Assembly: GCF_032484785.1 (NCBI RefSeq)
Contig: NZ_JAUETR010000001.1
Location: forward strand, 3,847,501 to 3,911,500
Direction: 5' to 3'
Origin: Bradyrhizobium sp. SZCCHNS1050
GTDB taxonomy: Bacteria; Pseudomonadota; Alphaproteobacteria; Rhizobiales; Xanthobacteraceae
Length of the DNA: 64,000 bases
Shown here piece by piece: positions 33,895 to 43,530 of this stretch. The position numbers and the translations under genes are program-made. The notes under the pieces were generated by a model. That model was given only the letters and a program-made list of their open reading frames with translations, made no database searches and was not told where the DNA came from. Position 1 is the first letter of the stretch. Every line of letters starts with the position of its first letter.

Positions 33895-35181
33895 TCAGGC
33901 CCCGAGCTGCCGTGCTCGCGAGGCATGAGACTGCAGCGCGCGGATGCGGTCGGCCAGGGTACCGCCCTGGGGCGCACCGCCGGCCGCAGCAGCCGGCGCC
34001 GCGGCAACGCCATTGGCGTTGGCAGGCTTGGCGGGGGCCGGCTCGGCGGCCAGCATGGCCTCGATCGTCGAGTTCGGGCCCTCGATCTGCATCGCGAGCT
34101 TGGCGACCTCGGCGGCGATGTCGTTGATACGTTCGCGCAACAGCGCGTTCTCCATCCGCTCCTGGGCCCAGGTGCTCTCGGCCTGCTGCTGGATGGCGTT
34201 CATCTCGCGCTGCAGCTTGGTGCGCTCGTCGCGGGCGGCCTGCAGCTGCTGTTCGAGGGCGGCCTTCTCGGATTTGAGCCGCTCGAACGCGGCCGACTTG
34301 CCGCTGCCCATGCCGGCCAGCTCCTCGCGCAGCTCCTTCAAGGCGCGGTCGGCGGCCACGTTGGCCTCGCGCAGCTGGTTGTTCTCGAAATCACGTTCGG
34401 CAAGCAGCTTGCCCTGGGTCGACAGCCGGCCCTCGAGGTCGGCGACGCGGCTCGCCAGCATCTCGGCTTCCTTGACCTGGACGATCAGCTGGCGGTCGAG
34501 CTCGGTGACGCGCTGGCTGAGATTCTCGACCCGCGCGCGGGCGTCGTTGAGCGCCTTGGTCGCGGTGTCGGATTCGTCGCGCTCCAGCGCGAGCCGCGTC
34601 TGGGTCGCGGAGAATTCCTTCTCGGCGTCGGCCACGCGGCTGCGCAGCTCCTCGACCTGGGTCCTGACCGACACCAGCTCGACCTGCCGGCTGTCGGCCA
34701 GCAAAGCCTTGTCGTTGAGCTCGGCAGTCAGGCGCACCTGCTCGGCCTGCTTCTCCTTCAGCGCCTGCTCGGCGGCGCGCAGCGCCTCCGTCTTGGCGGC
34801 GAATTCTTCCTCGGTGGCGCGCAGCTGATCCTTCAGCGCCTTCTCGCGCGCCTCCAGCGCAAAGATCGCGGCGTTCTTCTCGCCGAGCTCGATCTTCATG
34901 CGGTTGATGGCGTCGGTCTTCTTGCCGAGGTCGGCGAGCTGGCCGGTGGCCTTGTTCTTGAGCGCGTCGACGCTCATCTCCAGCCGCCGCGCCGACATCG
35001 CGAACTCCGCGCGCAGCTGGTCCTTGTCGGCCTGGATCTCGGCCATCGACAGCGGCGTCGCCGCCTCGAGCCGGCGCGTCGTCAGCCGCACCGCACGATT
35101 GTGCACCAGCGGCACGATCATCAGCGCACAGAGCATGGCGATCAGAAAACCGATCGCAAAATACATGATCGGCTCGACCAT
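33895..35181 (-). CDS. membrane-anchored coiled-coil protein
   Basis: The product is 428 residues from ATG 35179-35181 (MVEPIMYFAIGFLIAMLCAL) behind GGGAG. It has one N-terminal membrane helix and then about 320 residues of nearly uninterrupted heptad-rich coiled coil (e.g. LREANVAADRALKELREELA, TEEEFAAKTEALRAAEQALK). An Ala/Pro-rich spacer (AAEPAPAKPANANGVAAAPA) and a short conserved helix, LADRIRALQSHASRARQ, close the protein. No enzymatic motif is present. The pattern is common in bradyrhizobial genomes as a conserved hypothetical, possibly an envelope or division scaffold (inference). Confidence 0.75.
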   Translation of the reverse strand: MVEPIMYFAIGFLIAMLCALMIVPLVHNRAVRLTTRRLEAATPLSMAEIQADKDQLRAEFAMSARRLEMSVDALKNKATGQLADLGKKTDAINRMKIELGEKNAAIFALEAREKALKDQLRATEEEFAAKTEALRAAEQALKEKQAEQVRLTAELNDKALLADSRQVELVSVRTQVEELRSRVADAEKEFSATQTRLALERDESDTATKALNDARARVENLSQRVTELDRQLIVQVKEAEMLASRVADLEGRLSTQGKLLAERDFENNQLREANVAADRALKELREELAGMGSGKSAAFERLKSEKAALEQQLQAARDERTKLQREMNAIQQQAESTWAQERMENALLRERINDIAAEVAKLAMQIEGPNSTIEAMLAAEPAPAKPANANGVAAAPAAAAGGAPQGGTLADRIRALQSHASRARQLGA

Positions 35182-35325
35182 GACGCACAACTCCCGGTCA
35201 GAAATGATTAACGGAATCACAATGCACGGCGGGCTGATTCAACGCCAGCCCAATGCCGTGTTAACCTTGATCCGTCACGGGAGAACGTGTCCTCGCGGCA
35301 TCAATTGGCGGTATCGGCGGCGGCC

Positions 35326-35952
35326 TCAGAACGGGTTCCAGGTCGCGCTCGGCGTGAACTTGAGGTAGCCGACATTGGCGCCGAGCCGCAGGCCGATGCC
35401 GGACCTGATCGGGACCAGCACGATGTTGTTGGCGGTGAGCGCCGTCATGCCGAAGCCGCCGACGATATAGGCCGAGCCGTCGATGCCGACGAAGCGCTGG
35501 TAGATCGCGCTGGTGGCCGGCAGGTTGTAGACCAGCGTCATGGTGCGGGCGCCGTCGCCGCCCCAGTCGAAGCCGAGCGAGGGGCCCTGCCAATAGACGC
35601 GGAGGTCGCCGGCGTTCTTGGTGTAGAGCGTGCCTTCGCCGTAACGGAGACCGGCGACGAAGGCACCGGCGCCTTCCTCACCCAGGATGTAGCCATTCGG
35701 CAGGCCCCATTGGCTGACGGCGCGCTCGATCACCGAGGCGAGGCCGCGCGAGACGTTGCCGAAGAAGCGGTGGCCGGCATTGACGAGCTCGTCCGGGTTG
35801 AAGCTGTCCGGGCTCGGCGCAGGGCGCGGCGGGGGTGCGGGCTGCTGATACGGCGGCGCGGCAGGCGGGGGCGCCTGCTGCGCGGCGACCGACGCGGTCA
35901 TGGCCAGCACGGCCGCGAAAGTCGTGGCGGCAAGGCGGGATGCGAAACTCAT
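35326..35952 (-). CDS. eipA: EipA-family (DUF1134) envelope-integrity lipid/periplasmic protein
   Basis: The product is 208 residues with a Sec signal peptide (MSFASRLAATTFAAVLAMTA), a Pro/Ala/Gln-rich spacer (QQAPPPAAPPYQQPAPPPRP) and the DUF1134 domain: VNAGHRFFGNVSRGLASVIE, NGYILGEEGAGAFVAGLRYG, WQGPSLGFDWGGDGARTMTL, GIGLRLGANVGYLKFTP. The family includes Brucella EipA, a periplasmic beta-barrel protein needed for envelope integrity. Length and order are usual. It is the typical core gene of Hyphomicrobiales, which marks this side of the tRNA as chromosomal backbone. Confidence 0.88.
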   Translation of the reverse strand: MSFASRLAATTFAAVLAMTASVAAQQAPPPAAPPYQQPAPPPRPAPSPDSFNPDELVNAGHRFFGNVSRGLASVIERAVSQWGLPNGYILGEEGAGAFVAGLRYGEGTLYTKNAGDLRVYWQGPSLGFDWGGDGARTMTLVYNLPATSAIYQRFVGIDGSAYIVGGFGMTALTANNIVLVPIRSGIGLRLGANVGYLKFTPSATWNPF

Positions 35953-36071
35953 CGATGGAAATCCCCTGCTATCGGCTGCCCGAGCCTCGCCTTAACCTGA
36001 CGCCAACCACATCGGGCGATTGTCGGGCGAGGGGCGATGCCCCTGCGACTCCCATGTTATCGGCACCAACT

Positions 36072-36578
36072 ATGACCGCACAACGGCAACAACCGCCCCA
36101 GACCGGGTCAAAGTCGCTGTTTCGCCTTGTAATTGCCGCTATCGCGCTCGCTGGGCTGCCGCCGGTCGGCGCGCCGGCGGCCACGACGCAGCGCATCATC
36201 TCCGACCGCTTCAGCGGGCTGGCGATCGACGGCTTCGACCCTGTTTCCTATTTCGTGGATGGCAGGGCCATGCCGGGGCTGCCGGATTTCGAGGCGTCCC
36301 AGGGTGGAGTGGTCTGGCGGTTTCGCAACGAGGGCAATCGCGCCTCGTTCCTGGCCCATCCGGAGGTCTACGGCCCGCAATTCGGCGGCTACGACCCGAC
36401 CGATGTGGCTCGCGGCGTGACGGTGGCCGGCAACCCGCGCTTCTTCGTCGTGGTCGAGGAACGGCTGTTCCTGTTCAACCGAGAAGAGAGCCGCGACGCT
36501 TTCGCGGCCGACCCGAGCCGCTATCTGCCGGGTGCGGAGGCCCGTTGGCCGGCGCTCGAGGGCGACCTGCCGCAATAG
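36072..36578 (+). CDS. YHS-domain protein with N-terminal signal/anchor
   Basis: The product is about 168 residues from ATG 36072 (MTAQRQQPPQTGSKSLFRLV); ATG 36051 is an alternative, and neither has a strong ribosome site. A hydrophobic N-terminal segment (LFRLVIAAIALAGLPPVGAP) is followed by a YHS-like domain: GLAIDGFDPVSYFVDGRAMP, VVWRFRNEGNRASFLAHPEV and VVVEERLFLFNREESRDAFA. YHS proteins are suspected metal or haem binders, often seen in the envelope. It lies between convergently placed core genes. Function unknown. Confidence 0.78.
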   Translation: MTAQRQQPPQTGSKSLFRLVIAAIALAGLPPVGAPAATTQRIISDRFSGLAIDGFDPVSYFVDGRAMPGLPDFEASQGGVVWRFRNEGNRASFLAHPEVYGPQFGGYDPTDVARGVTVAGNPRFFVVVEERLFLFNREESRDAFAADPSRYLPGAEARWPALEGDLPQ

Positions 36579-36593
36579 CGCGGCAGCGCTGTC

Positions 36594-37427
36594 TCAAACC
36601 TTCACCGCAGCCGGGTCGCCCCAGGCGATGAAGGACGGCACGATGAAGCCGTCGGGGCGCTCGCCATAGCGCAACGGCGCGCCGGTCTCGCTGGTGACGG
36701 TGCCGCCGGCGGCTGCGACCACGGCATGGCCTGCCGCCACGTCCCATTCCGAGGTCGGGCCGAGCCGCGGATAGATGTCGGCCAGACCTTCGGCGAGCCG
36801 CCCGAACTTCACGGCCGAGCCGAGCGGCAGGCGCACCGCGCCCGGACGCGCCGCAATGAAGGCTTCGGTGCGGGCATCGCCATGCGACCGGCTGACCGCG
36901 GCGACCCATGCCGCGCCTTGCGGCGGCATCGGCCGGGTGCGGATCGGCTCGGCGGCCGCCAGACCCGCCTCCGTGAACGACAGCCGCTCGGCGCCACGGC
37001 CGACCAGGCCGCGCCAGATCTGGCCGATGGCCGGCGCGCAGACGATGCCGAGCAGCGGGCTGCCGTCGGTAACCAGCGCCAGATTGACCGTGAACTCGCC
37101 GCGCCCGGCGACGAACTCCTTGGTGCCGTCGAGCGGATCGATCAGGAAGAAGCTGCCCTCGAACGGTCCTGCGCTCGTTCCGACCCGCTCCTCCGACAGC
37201 GCGGGGATCGCGGGCGCCAGCCGCGCCAGCCCCTCGGCAATGACCCGGTCGGCGGCAAGATCGGCCTCGGTGACCGGCGAGCCGTCGGATTTGTCGGTGA
37301 CGGCCATGGCGCGCCGGTTGACGGCGAGGATCGCGTAGGCCGCCTCGACGACGAGTTCCGTCAGAGGCGTCATCAGCGCCGCGGCGGCCTCGACCCCGAC
37401 GGTTCCTGCAGTCGGTGCCGTCGTCAT
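36594..37427 (-). CDS. cysQ: 3'(2'),5'-bisphosphate nucleotidase CysQ (inositol-monophosphatase family)
   Basis: The product is 277 residues from ATG 37425-37427, preceded by AAGGAG; the longer in-frame start at 37499 is unlikely. CysQ removes the 3' phosphate from PAP, a by-product of sulfate assimilation, using Mg or Li-sensitive metal sites. Motifs: DKSDGSPVTEADLAADRVI, SEERVG, the metal site FFLIDPLDGTKEFVAGRGEF, and the C-terminal SEWDVAAGHAVVAAAGG. The KEF after DPLDGT is typical of CysQ rather than of inositol phosphatase. The gene is convergent with the YHS gene and divergent from chpT. Confidence 0.92.
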   Translation of the reverse strand: MTTAPTAGTVGVEAAAALMTPLTELVVEAAYAILAVNRRAMAVTDKSDGSPVTEADLAADRVIAEGLARLAPAIPALSEERVGTSAGPFEGSFFLIDPLDGTKEFVAGRGEFTVNLALVTDGSPLLGIVCAPAIGQIWRGLVGRGAERLSFTEAGLAAAEPIRTRPMPPQGAAWVAAVSRSHGDARTEAFIAARPGAVRLPLGSAVKFGRLAEGLADIYPRLGPTSEWDVAAGHAVVAAAGGTVTSETGAPLRYGERPDGFIVPSFIAWGDPAAVKV

Positions 37428-37659
37428 TGCGCGGTGCTCCTTCCGGCCATTCCGTACGCAGCTGGCATCATCGTATCCCTGTTCTGGCGCCCGGCGCATC
37501 CGGGTACGGCCGTTCGCACGTTCATTGCGGCTGCCGGGAAAACCGCTACGTACTTTCCCGTGTGCCGCTCTCAGTTCGGTGGCGGTCCATGCTTTCGCAG
37601 TGTATCAAGCGTTAACGCAAGCATGATTCGCCCAGGTTCGCGGATTTCAGGAACATCGA

Positions 37660-38322
37660 ATGTCCGGCACGTCCTCTCCCGAGATCGCCAATCCGATACC
37701 CGCTCCCGATACGCTCGAACTTGCCGCTCTGCTCTGCTCGAAGGTCTGCCACGACCTGATTAGTCCGGTCGGGGCCATCGTCAATGGGCTCGAGGTGCTC
37801 GACGACAATCCGAAGCCGGAGGATCGCGACTTCGCGCTGGAGCTGATCCGCAAGAGCGCCAAGACGGCGTCGGCCCGGCTGCAATTCTGCCGCCTCGCCT
37901 TTGGTGCGGCCGGCTCTGCGGGCGCGCAGATCGATCTCGGCGACGCCCAGACCATGGCGCGCGGCCACATCGAGGACGCCAAGACCTCGATCACCTGGAA
38001 TCTGCCGCGGCTGCTGTTGCCCAAGAACCGGGTCAAGCTGCTGCTCAACATGATGGTGGTGGCGCAGCAGACGATCCCGCGCGGCGGCATGCTGACCGTC
38101 GACCCGATCGGCGATGGCGAGACCATGAGCTTCCGCGTCGCCGCCACCGGGCTCAATGCCCGGCTGCCGCAGAACATCGTCAATCTGCTCGGTGGCGACT
38201 TGCAATCGACCATCGATGCCCACGCGGTGCAGCCCTACTACACCCGTCTGCTCGCCGATGCCTGCGGCCTCAAGGTGACGCTCACCGCCGACGGCAATGC
38301 GATGGTCGTGCAGGCGGCCTGA
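37660..38322 (+). CDS. chpT: histidine phosphotransferase ChpT
   Basis: This 220-residue cytoplasmic phosphotransferase links the CckA kinase to CtrA and CpdR in alphaproteobacterial cell-cycle control. The dimerization helix holds the phosphorylated His31 in LCSKVCHDLISPVGAIVNGL. The C-terminal part is a degenerate HATPase fold (NRVKLLLNMMVVAQQTIPRG, MSFRVAATGLNARLP) that no longer needs ATP. Length is as in Caulobacter and Brucella ChpT. It stands 244 bp upstream of cheA and has its own promoter region. Confidence 0.93.
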   Translation: MSGTSSPEIANPIPAPDTLELAALLCSKVCHDLISPVGAIVNGLEVLDDNPKPEDRDFALELIRKSAKTASARLQFCRLAFGAAGSAGAQIDLGDAQTMARGHIEDAKTSITWNLPRLLLPKNRVKLLLNMMVVAQQTIPRGGMLTVDPIGDGETMSFRVAATGLNARLPQNIVNLLGGDLQSTIDAHAVQPYYTRLLADACGLKVTLTADGNAMVVQAA

Positions 38323-38565
38323 TCGGGCGGACGTCCTGCCGCGTCAGTCCCTGCGACCTCGTGTCGTGGGACAGACGCAACAATCCCTTCACCATGGTTA
38401 ATCAAGCCTTGCCGATGTGTCCGAACTTGTCCGGATGCATCTTATCTCTTTGTTGAGTCCGTTCATTTGCGCTTACTCAACTAATATTAAACGCTTTGCA
38501 CCGAAACTGGCCACGGTTTGAAGGGCGCGTCATGTCGCGTTCCGTTGCGTGCGAAGGCCAGTTTC

Positions 38566-41334
38566 ATGGATGACCTGTTGCGTGAGTTCCTGACGGAGAC
38601 CAGCGAGAGCCTGGACACCGTCGATAATCAATTGGTGCGGTTCGAGCAGGAGCCGAACAACGCCAAGATCCTCGATAACATCTTCCGGCTGGTGCACACG
38701 ATCAAGGGGACCTGCGGCTTCCTCGGCCTGCCGCGGCTCGAAGCACTGGCGCATGCCGCCGAAACATTGATGGGCAAATTCCGCGACGGCATGCCGGTGA
38801 CCGGCGAGGCCGTCACGCTGATCCTGACCACGATCGACCGCATCAAGGACATCCTGGGACAGCTCGAGGCCAACGAGGCCGAGCCCGAGGGCGAGGACCG
38901 CGACCTCATCAGCGAGCTCGAGGCCATGGTCGAGCGCGGCATGGCGGCCATGGCCGCCGGCGAAGCGGCCCCGCCGCTGGTGCCGGCCGCGCCGCCCGCC
39001 CCCGCGGTGACGCACGGCTCGCTGATCGACCAGACGCTGGAGCGTCCGCTGCGTCCGGGCGAAGTGTCGCTCGACGAGCTCGAGCGGGCCTTCCGCGAGA
39101 CCGCGATCGAGTTGCCGCCCGCGCATGAGAAGGCGCCTGAGCCCAAGGCCGCTGCCCCGGCGCCGGTCGCCAAGGCCGGGCCTGCCAAGGCGGAAGCAGA
39201 GGCCAAGGCCGAGCCGAAGAAGGCGGCGCGGCCGAAGGTCAATGCCGACGGCGAGGTGCACGAGAACGACAAGGTCGCCAACCAGTCGATCCGCGTCAAC
39301 GTCGACACGCTCGAACATCTGATGACGATGGTCTCGGAGCTGGTGCTGACGCGCAACCAGCTCCTGGAGATCGCCCGCCGCAACGAGGACACCGAGTTCA
39401 AGGTGCCGCTGCAGCGGCTGTCCAACGTCACCGCCGAGCTGCAGGAGGGCGTCATGAAGACGCGCATGCAGCCGATCGGCAATGCCTGGCAGAAGCTGCC
39501 GCGCATCGTCCGCGACCTCGCCACCGAACTCGGCAAGCAGATCGAGCTCGAGATGCACGGCGCCGACACCGAGCTCGACCGCCAGGTGCTCGACCTGATC
39601 AAGGACCCGCTCACCCACATGGTGCGCAACTCCGCCGATCACGGCCTGGAGACGATGGCCGAGCGCGCCGCGGCCGGCAAGGCCGAGCAGGGCACCATCC
39701 GGCTGTCCGCCTATCACGAAGGCGGCCATATCATCATCTGCATCGCCGACAACGGCCGCGGCCTCAACACCGAGCGCATCAAGGCCAAGGCCTTGGCGAA
39801 CGGCCTCGTCACCGAGGCCGAGCTCGAGAAGATGACGGAAGCGCAGATCCACAAGTTCATCTTCGAGCCGGGCTTCTCGACCGCGGCCGCCGTCACCTCG
39901 GTCTCGGGCCGCGGCGTCGGCATGGACGTGGTGCGCACCAACATCGACCAGATCGGCGGCACCATCGACATCAAGTCGGTGCTCGGCGAGGGCACCTCGG
40001 TCACCATCAAGATCCCGCTGACGCTCGCGATCGTCTCGGCGCTGATCGTCGAAGCCGGCGGCGACCGCTTCGCGATCCCGCAATTGTCGGTCGTCGAGTT
40101 GGTGCGTGCGCGCGCCAACTCCGAGCATCGCATCGAGCGCATCAAGGACACCGCGGTCTTGCGCTTGCGCAACAAGCTGCTGCCGCTGATGCATCTGAAG
40201 AAGCTCCTGAAGATCGACGACGGCTCGTCGACCGATCCGGAGAACGGCTTCATCGTGGTGACGCAGGTCGGCAACCAGACCTTCGGCATCGTGGTCGACT
40301 GCGTGTTCCACACCGAGGAAATCGTGGTCAAGCCGATGTCGACCAAGCTGCGTCACATCGACATGTTCTCGGGCAACACCATCCTGGGCGACGGCGCCGT
40401 GATCATGATCATCGATCCGAACGGCATTGCGAAAGCGCTCGGCGCCGCCGGCTCGGCCTCGCAGGCGGTGTCCGACGAGCACGCCGCGCATCACGCCATC
40501 GGCGGCGAGCAGCTCACCTCGCTGCTGGTGTTCCGCGCCGGCACGGCGCAGCCCAAGGCGGTGCCGCTGGCGCTGGTCACGCGCCTGGAGGAGATCGCGG
40601 CCGACAAGATCGAGATCTCCAACGGCCGCTACATGGTGCAGTACCGCGACCAGCTGATGCCCCTGGTGCAGATGGAAGGCGTGTCGGTGCAGACGTCGGG
40701 CTCGCAGCCGATCCTGGTGTTCGCCGACGAGACCCGCGCGATGGGCCTCGTGGTCGACGAGATCATCGACATCGTCGAGGAGCGGCTCAACATCCAGGTC
40801 TCCGGCGCCAAGGACGGCATCCTCGGCTCGGCGGTGATCAAGGGCCAGGCGACCGAGGTGATCGACGTCGGCCACTTCCTGCCGATGGCCTTCGCCGACT
40901 GGTTCATCCGCAAGGAGATGCACACCGACGCGCAGACGCAGTCGGTGCTGCTGGTCGACGACTCGCCGTTCTTCCGCAACATGCTGGCGCCGGTGTTGAA
41001 GTCGGCCGGCTACAAGGTGCGCACGGCGGCCTCGGCGATCGAGGGCCTGGCCACGCTGCGCTCCGGGCACAGCTTCGACATCGTCGTCACCGACATCGAG
41101 ATGCCGGAGATGAACGGCTTCGAGTTCACCGAGGCGATCCGCGCCGACCAGAACCTGAGCCAGATGCCGGTCATCGCGGTGTCGTCGCTGGTGTCGCCGG
41201 CGGCGATCGAGCGCGGCCGCCAGGCGGGCCTCTACGACTACATCGCCAAGTTCGACCGGCCAGGCCTGATCGCGGCGCTGAAGGAACAGATCGAGGAACG
41301 GGCCCGCGCCGAAGCCAACCGGCGGGCCGCGTGA
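38566..41334 (+). CDS. cheA: hybrid chemotaxis kinase CheA with two CheW-like domains and a receiver
   Basis: The product is 922 residues from ATG 38566 (MDDLLREFLTETSESLDTVD). Domains in order: HPt with phosphoacceptor His44 in RLVHTIKGTCGFLG; an Ala/Pro/Lys-rich linker ~130-230 in place of the P2 domain; dimerization helices (VDTLEHLMTMVSELVLTRNQ); HATPase with N box THMVRNSADHGLE, G1 IADNGRGLN and GRGVGMDVVRTN; a CheW domain; a second CheW-like domain (LLVFRAGTAQPKAVPLALVT ... GLVVDEIIDIVEERL); and a C-terminal receiver with Asp843 in VVTDIEMPEMNGFE. A hybrid CheA with a receiver and without P2 is typical of alternative chemosensory systems rather than the simple flagellar one. First gene of cheA-W-Y-B-R. 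Confidence 0.95.
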   Translation: MDDLLREFLTETSESLDTVDNQLVRFEQEPNNAKILDNIFRLVHTIKGTCGFLGLPRLEALAHAAETLMGKFRDGMPVTGEAVTLILTTIDRIKDILGQLEANEAEPEGEDRDLISELEAMVERGMAAMAAGEAAPPLVPAAPPAPAVTHGSLIDQTLERPLRPGEVSLDELERAFRETAIELPPAHEKAPEPKAAAPAPVAKAGPAKAEAEAKAEPKKAARPKVNADGEVHENDKVANQSIRVNVDTLEHLMTMVSELVLTRNQLLEIARRNEDTEFKVPLQRLSNVTAELQEGVMKTRMQPIGNAWQKLPRIVRDLATELGKQIELEMHGADTELDRQVLDLIKDPLTHMVRNSADHGLETMAERAAAGKAEQGTIRLSAYHEGGHIIICIADNGRGLNTERIKAKALANGLVTEAELEKMTEAQIHKFIFEPGFSTAAAVTSVSGRGVGMDVVRTNIDQIGGTIDIKSVLGEGTSVTIKIPLTLAIVSALIVEAGGDRFAIPQLSVVELVRARANSEHRIERIKDTAVLRLRNKLLPLMHLKKLLKIDDGSSTDPENGFIVVTQVGNQTFGIVVDCVFHTEEIVVKPMSTKLRHIDMFSGNTILGDGAVIMIIDPNGIAKALGAAGSASQAVSDEHAAHHAIGGEQLTSLLVFRAGTAQPKAVPLALVTRLEEIAADKIEISNGRYMVQYRDQLMPLVQMEGVSVQTSGSQPILVFADETRAMGLVVDEIIDIVEERLNIQVSGAKDGILGSAVIKGQATEVIDVGHFLPMAFADWFIRKEMHTDAQTQSVLLVDDSPFFRNMLAPVLKSAGYKVRTAASAIEGLATLRSGHSFDIVVTDIEMPEMNGFEFTEAIRADQNLSQMPVIAVSSLVSPAAIERGRQAGLYDYIAKFDRPGLIAALKEQIEERARAEANRRAA

Positions 41335-41360
41335 CAGCAAGCGGACAGGAGTAGCGTGCG

Positions 41361-41831
41361 ATGAGCAGCAAGATCGAAACCACCGAGGGCGCCGCCGTCG
41401 AATACGTCACTGCGATGATCGGCGGCCAGCTGTTCGGCCTGCCGATCTCCCGGGTACAGGACGTGTTCATGCCGGAGCGGGTGACGCGGGTGCCGCTGTC
41501 ATCGGCGGAGATCGCCGGGGTCCTGAACCTGCGCGGCCGCATCGTGACCGTCGTCGACATGCGGGCGCGGCTCGGCCTTGCCCGCGCCGAGGACGGCAAG
41601 CCGCCGATGGCGGTCGGCGTCGATCTGCGCGGCGAGTCCTACGGTCTCCTGATCGACCAGATCGGCGAGGTGCTGCGGCTGCCCGAGGAGGGCCGGGAGG
41701 AGAACCCCGTCAATCTCGACCCGCGCATGGCGAAGCTTGCCGGCGGCGTGCACCGCCTCGACGGCCAGCTGATGGTCATTCTCGACGTCGATCGCGTGCT
41801 CGAGCTCGCCGCCGACAAGATGGCGGCCTGA
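41361..41831 (+). CDS. cheW: chemotaxis coupling protein CheW
   Basis: This 156-residue SH3-like coupling protein bridges receptors and CheA. It begins AVEYVTAMIGGQLFGLPISR, VQDVFMPERVTRVPLSSAEI, then AGVLNLRGRIVTVVDMRARL, the conserved CheW core, and YGLLIDQIGEVLRLP. It lies 26 bp after cheA with AGGAG before the ATG. No chemoreceptor gene is in the cluster, so its receptor partners must be encoded elsewhere. Confidence 0.95.
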   Translation: MSSKIETTEGAAVEYVTAMIGGQLFGLPISRVQDVFMPERVTRVPLSSAEIAGVLNLRGRIVTVVDMRARLGLARAEDGKPPMAVGVDLRGESYGLLIDQIGEVLRLPEEGREENPVNLDPRMAKLAGGVHRLDGQLMVILDVDRVLELAADKMAA

Positions 41832-41899
41832 ACACTGCAACGTGCGGGCAGCGGCGCATCATGCGTCGTTGCATTGGATCCTGATCTCGTGAGGCTGAT

Positions 41900-42265
41900 A
41901 TGAGAACGTGTCTGGTAGTTGACGATTCCAGCGTCATTCGAAAGGTGGCGCGACGCATTCTGGAAGGTCTGGATTTCCAGATCGTGGAAGCGGAGGACGG
42001 CGAGCAGGCGCTGGAGATCTGCAAGCGGGGCCTCCCGGATGCGGTGCTGCTCGACTGGAACATGCCCGTCATGGACGGCTACGAGTTCCTCGGCAATCTC
42101 CGGCGCATGCCCGGCGGCGACGCGCCGAAGGTGGTGTTCTGCACGACCGAGAACGATGTCGCGCACATCGCGCGCGCGCTGCACGCCGGCGCCAACGAGT
42201 ACATCATGAAGCCCTTCGACAAGGACATCGTGACGGCGAAGTTTCAGGAAGTCGGGCTGATCTGA
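41900..42265 (+). CDS. cheY: CheY-like single-domain response regulator
   Basis: This 121-residue receiver has the acidic pair VVDDSS (Asp8, Asp9), phosphoacceptor Asp52 in AVLLDWNMPVMDGYEFL, Thr82/Thr83 in VVFCTTEND and Lys104 in YIMKPFDKD. It is a free-standing receiver and likely output or phosphate sink of the hybrid CheA. It lies 68 bp after cheW and before cheB in the same operon. Confidence 0.95.
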   Translation: MRTCLVVDDSSVIRKVARRILEGLDFQIVEAEDGEQALEICKRGLPDAVLLDWNMPVMDGYEFLGNLRRMPGGDAPKVVFCTTENDVAHIARALHAGANEYIMKPFDKDIVTAKFQEVGLI

Positions 42266-42339
42266 TCTCCGTCGCGTGCGTCGGTCCCGTGGTCGTCCGG
42301 GCTTGCCGTCACCCCGTGCCTCTGTCCTGTTGGTGAACT

Positions 42340-43530
42340 ATGAGCGTCGCGTTGGCCAGTTCTTCGATCCCAAGTTCGACCAGGCAGGAACCTCTCCGCG
42401 TGATGGTCGTGGACGATTCCGTGGTCATTCGCGGCATGATCTCGCGCTGGATCGCGTCTGAGCCCGACATGGTCGTGGCGGCGTCGCTGCGCACGGGCCT
42501 CGAAGCCGTGAACCAGATCGATCGCGTCAATCCCGACGTCGCCGTGCTCGACATCGAGATGCCCGAGCTCGACGGCATCGCCGCCCTGCCGAAGCTGCTT
42601 GCCAAGAAGAAGAACCTCGCCGTCATCATGGCGTCGACGCTGACCCGCCGCAACGCGGAGATCAGCTTCAAGGCGCTGTCGCTCGGCGCGGCCGACTACA
42701 TTCCGAAACCCGAGAGCACGCGCGAGGCGTCGGCGGCCGACAATTTCCACTACGATTTGATTCAGAAGATCCGCAATCTCGGCGCCAAGGCGCGCCGCGC
42801 CGCTCCCGCCCCGCATGCGCCGGCCGCCTCGCCGATCGTCCCGCAAGTCCAGGGGCTCCGGCCTGCGTCAACGGCGCGGCCGATGGTCGCTCCCGTGGCG
42901 CCCGCCGCGCCGACCCAGCTGGCGCGCCGCTCCTTCAGCACGCAGATGCCGAAGGTGCTGCTGATCGGATCGTCGACCGGCGGCCCGCAGGCGCTGATGT
43001 CGCTGGTGACCGAGCTCGGTCCCGTGATCGACCGCTTTCCGGTGCTGATCACCCAGCATATGCCGCCGACCTTCACCACCATCCTCGCCGAGCATCTGGC
43101 GCGCTCGAGCCGCAGGCCGGCCCATGAGGCCGTCGACGGTGAAGTGGTGAAGCCGGGTCAGATCTACCTTGCCCCCGGCGGCCGCCACATGCGTGTGGCG
43201 CGCCATGGCGCCGATGTGGTGATCGCGCTGGACAACGGTCCTCCGGTCAATTTCTGCAAGCCCGCCGTCGATCCCTTGTTCATGTCGGCGATCGAGGTCT
43301 GGCAGGGCTCGACCCTGGCCGTGATCCTGACCGGCATGGGATCCGACGGCATGCGCGGCGGCAAGGACATCGTCGCCGCCGGCGGCAGCGTGATCGCGCA
43401 GGACGAGGCGACCAGCGTGGTCTGGGGCATGCCGGGCGCAGCAGCCAATGCCGGCATCTGCGCGGCCGTCCTTCCCTTGAATCAGATTGGACCGAAGCTG
43501 GTTCGTCTGTTTGCTGGAGACCGTTCGTGA
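42340..43530 (+). CDS. cheB: protein-glutamate methylesterase CheB
   Basis: This 396-residue protein has an N-terminal receiver ([20 protein letters not shown], phosphoacceptor Asp71 in [13 protein letters not shown]), an Ala/Pro linker, and the C-terminal methylesterase: catalytic Ser in [17 protein letters not shown], His in [20 protein letters not shown] and Asp in [16 protein letters not shown]. It removes receptor methyl groups for adaptation when phosphorylated by CheA. The stop overlaps the cheR start by four bases (GTGA), so the antagonist pair is translationally coupled. Confidence 0.95.
   Translation: MSVALASSSIPSSTRQEPLRVMVVDDSVVIRGMISRWIASEPDMVVAASLRTGLEAVNQIDRVNPDVAVLDIEMPELDGIAALPKLLAKKKNLAVIMASTLTRRNAEISFKALSLGAADYIPKPESTREASAADNFHYDLIQKIRNLGAKARRAAPAPHAPAASPIVPQVQGLRPASTARPMVAPVAPAAPTQLARRSFSTQMPKVLLIGSSTGGPQALMSLVTELGPVIDRFPVLITQHMPPTFTTILAEHLARSSRRPAHEAVDGEVVKPGQIYLAPGGRHMRVARHGADVVIALDNGPPVNFCKPAVDPLFMSAIEVWQGSTLAVILTGMGSDGMRGGKDIVAAGGSVIAQDEATSVVWGMPGAAANAGICAAVLPLNQIGPKLVRLFAGDRS

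Noticed and set aside
38380..38560. CtrA-type TTAA-N7-TTAA site upstream of cheA
   Set aside because: Half-sites (e.g. ttaatcaagccttg) are present but no full spaced pair; chance cannot be excluded.
38530..41340. 936-codon open frame antisense to cheA
   Set aside because: High-GC coding DNA leaves the opposite strand open; its translation is His/Asp/Arg-rich without domains, while cheA has all family motifs.
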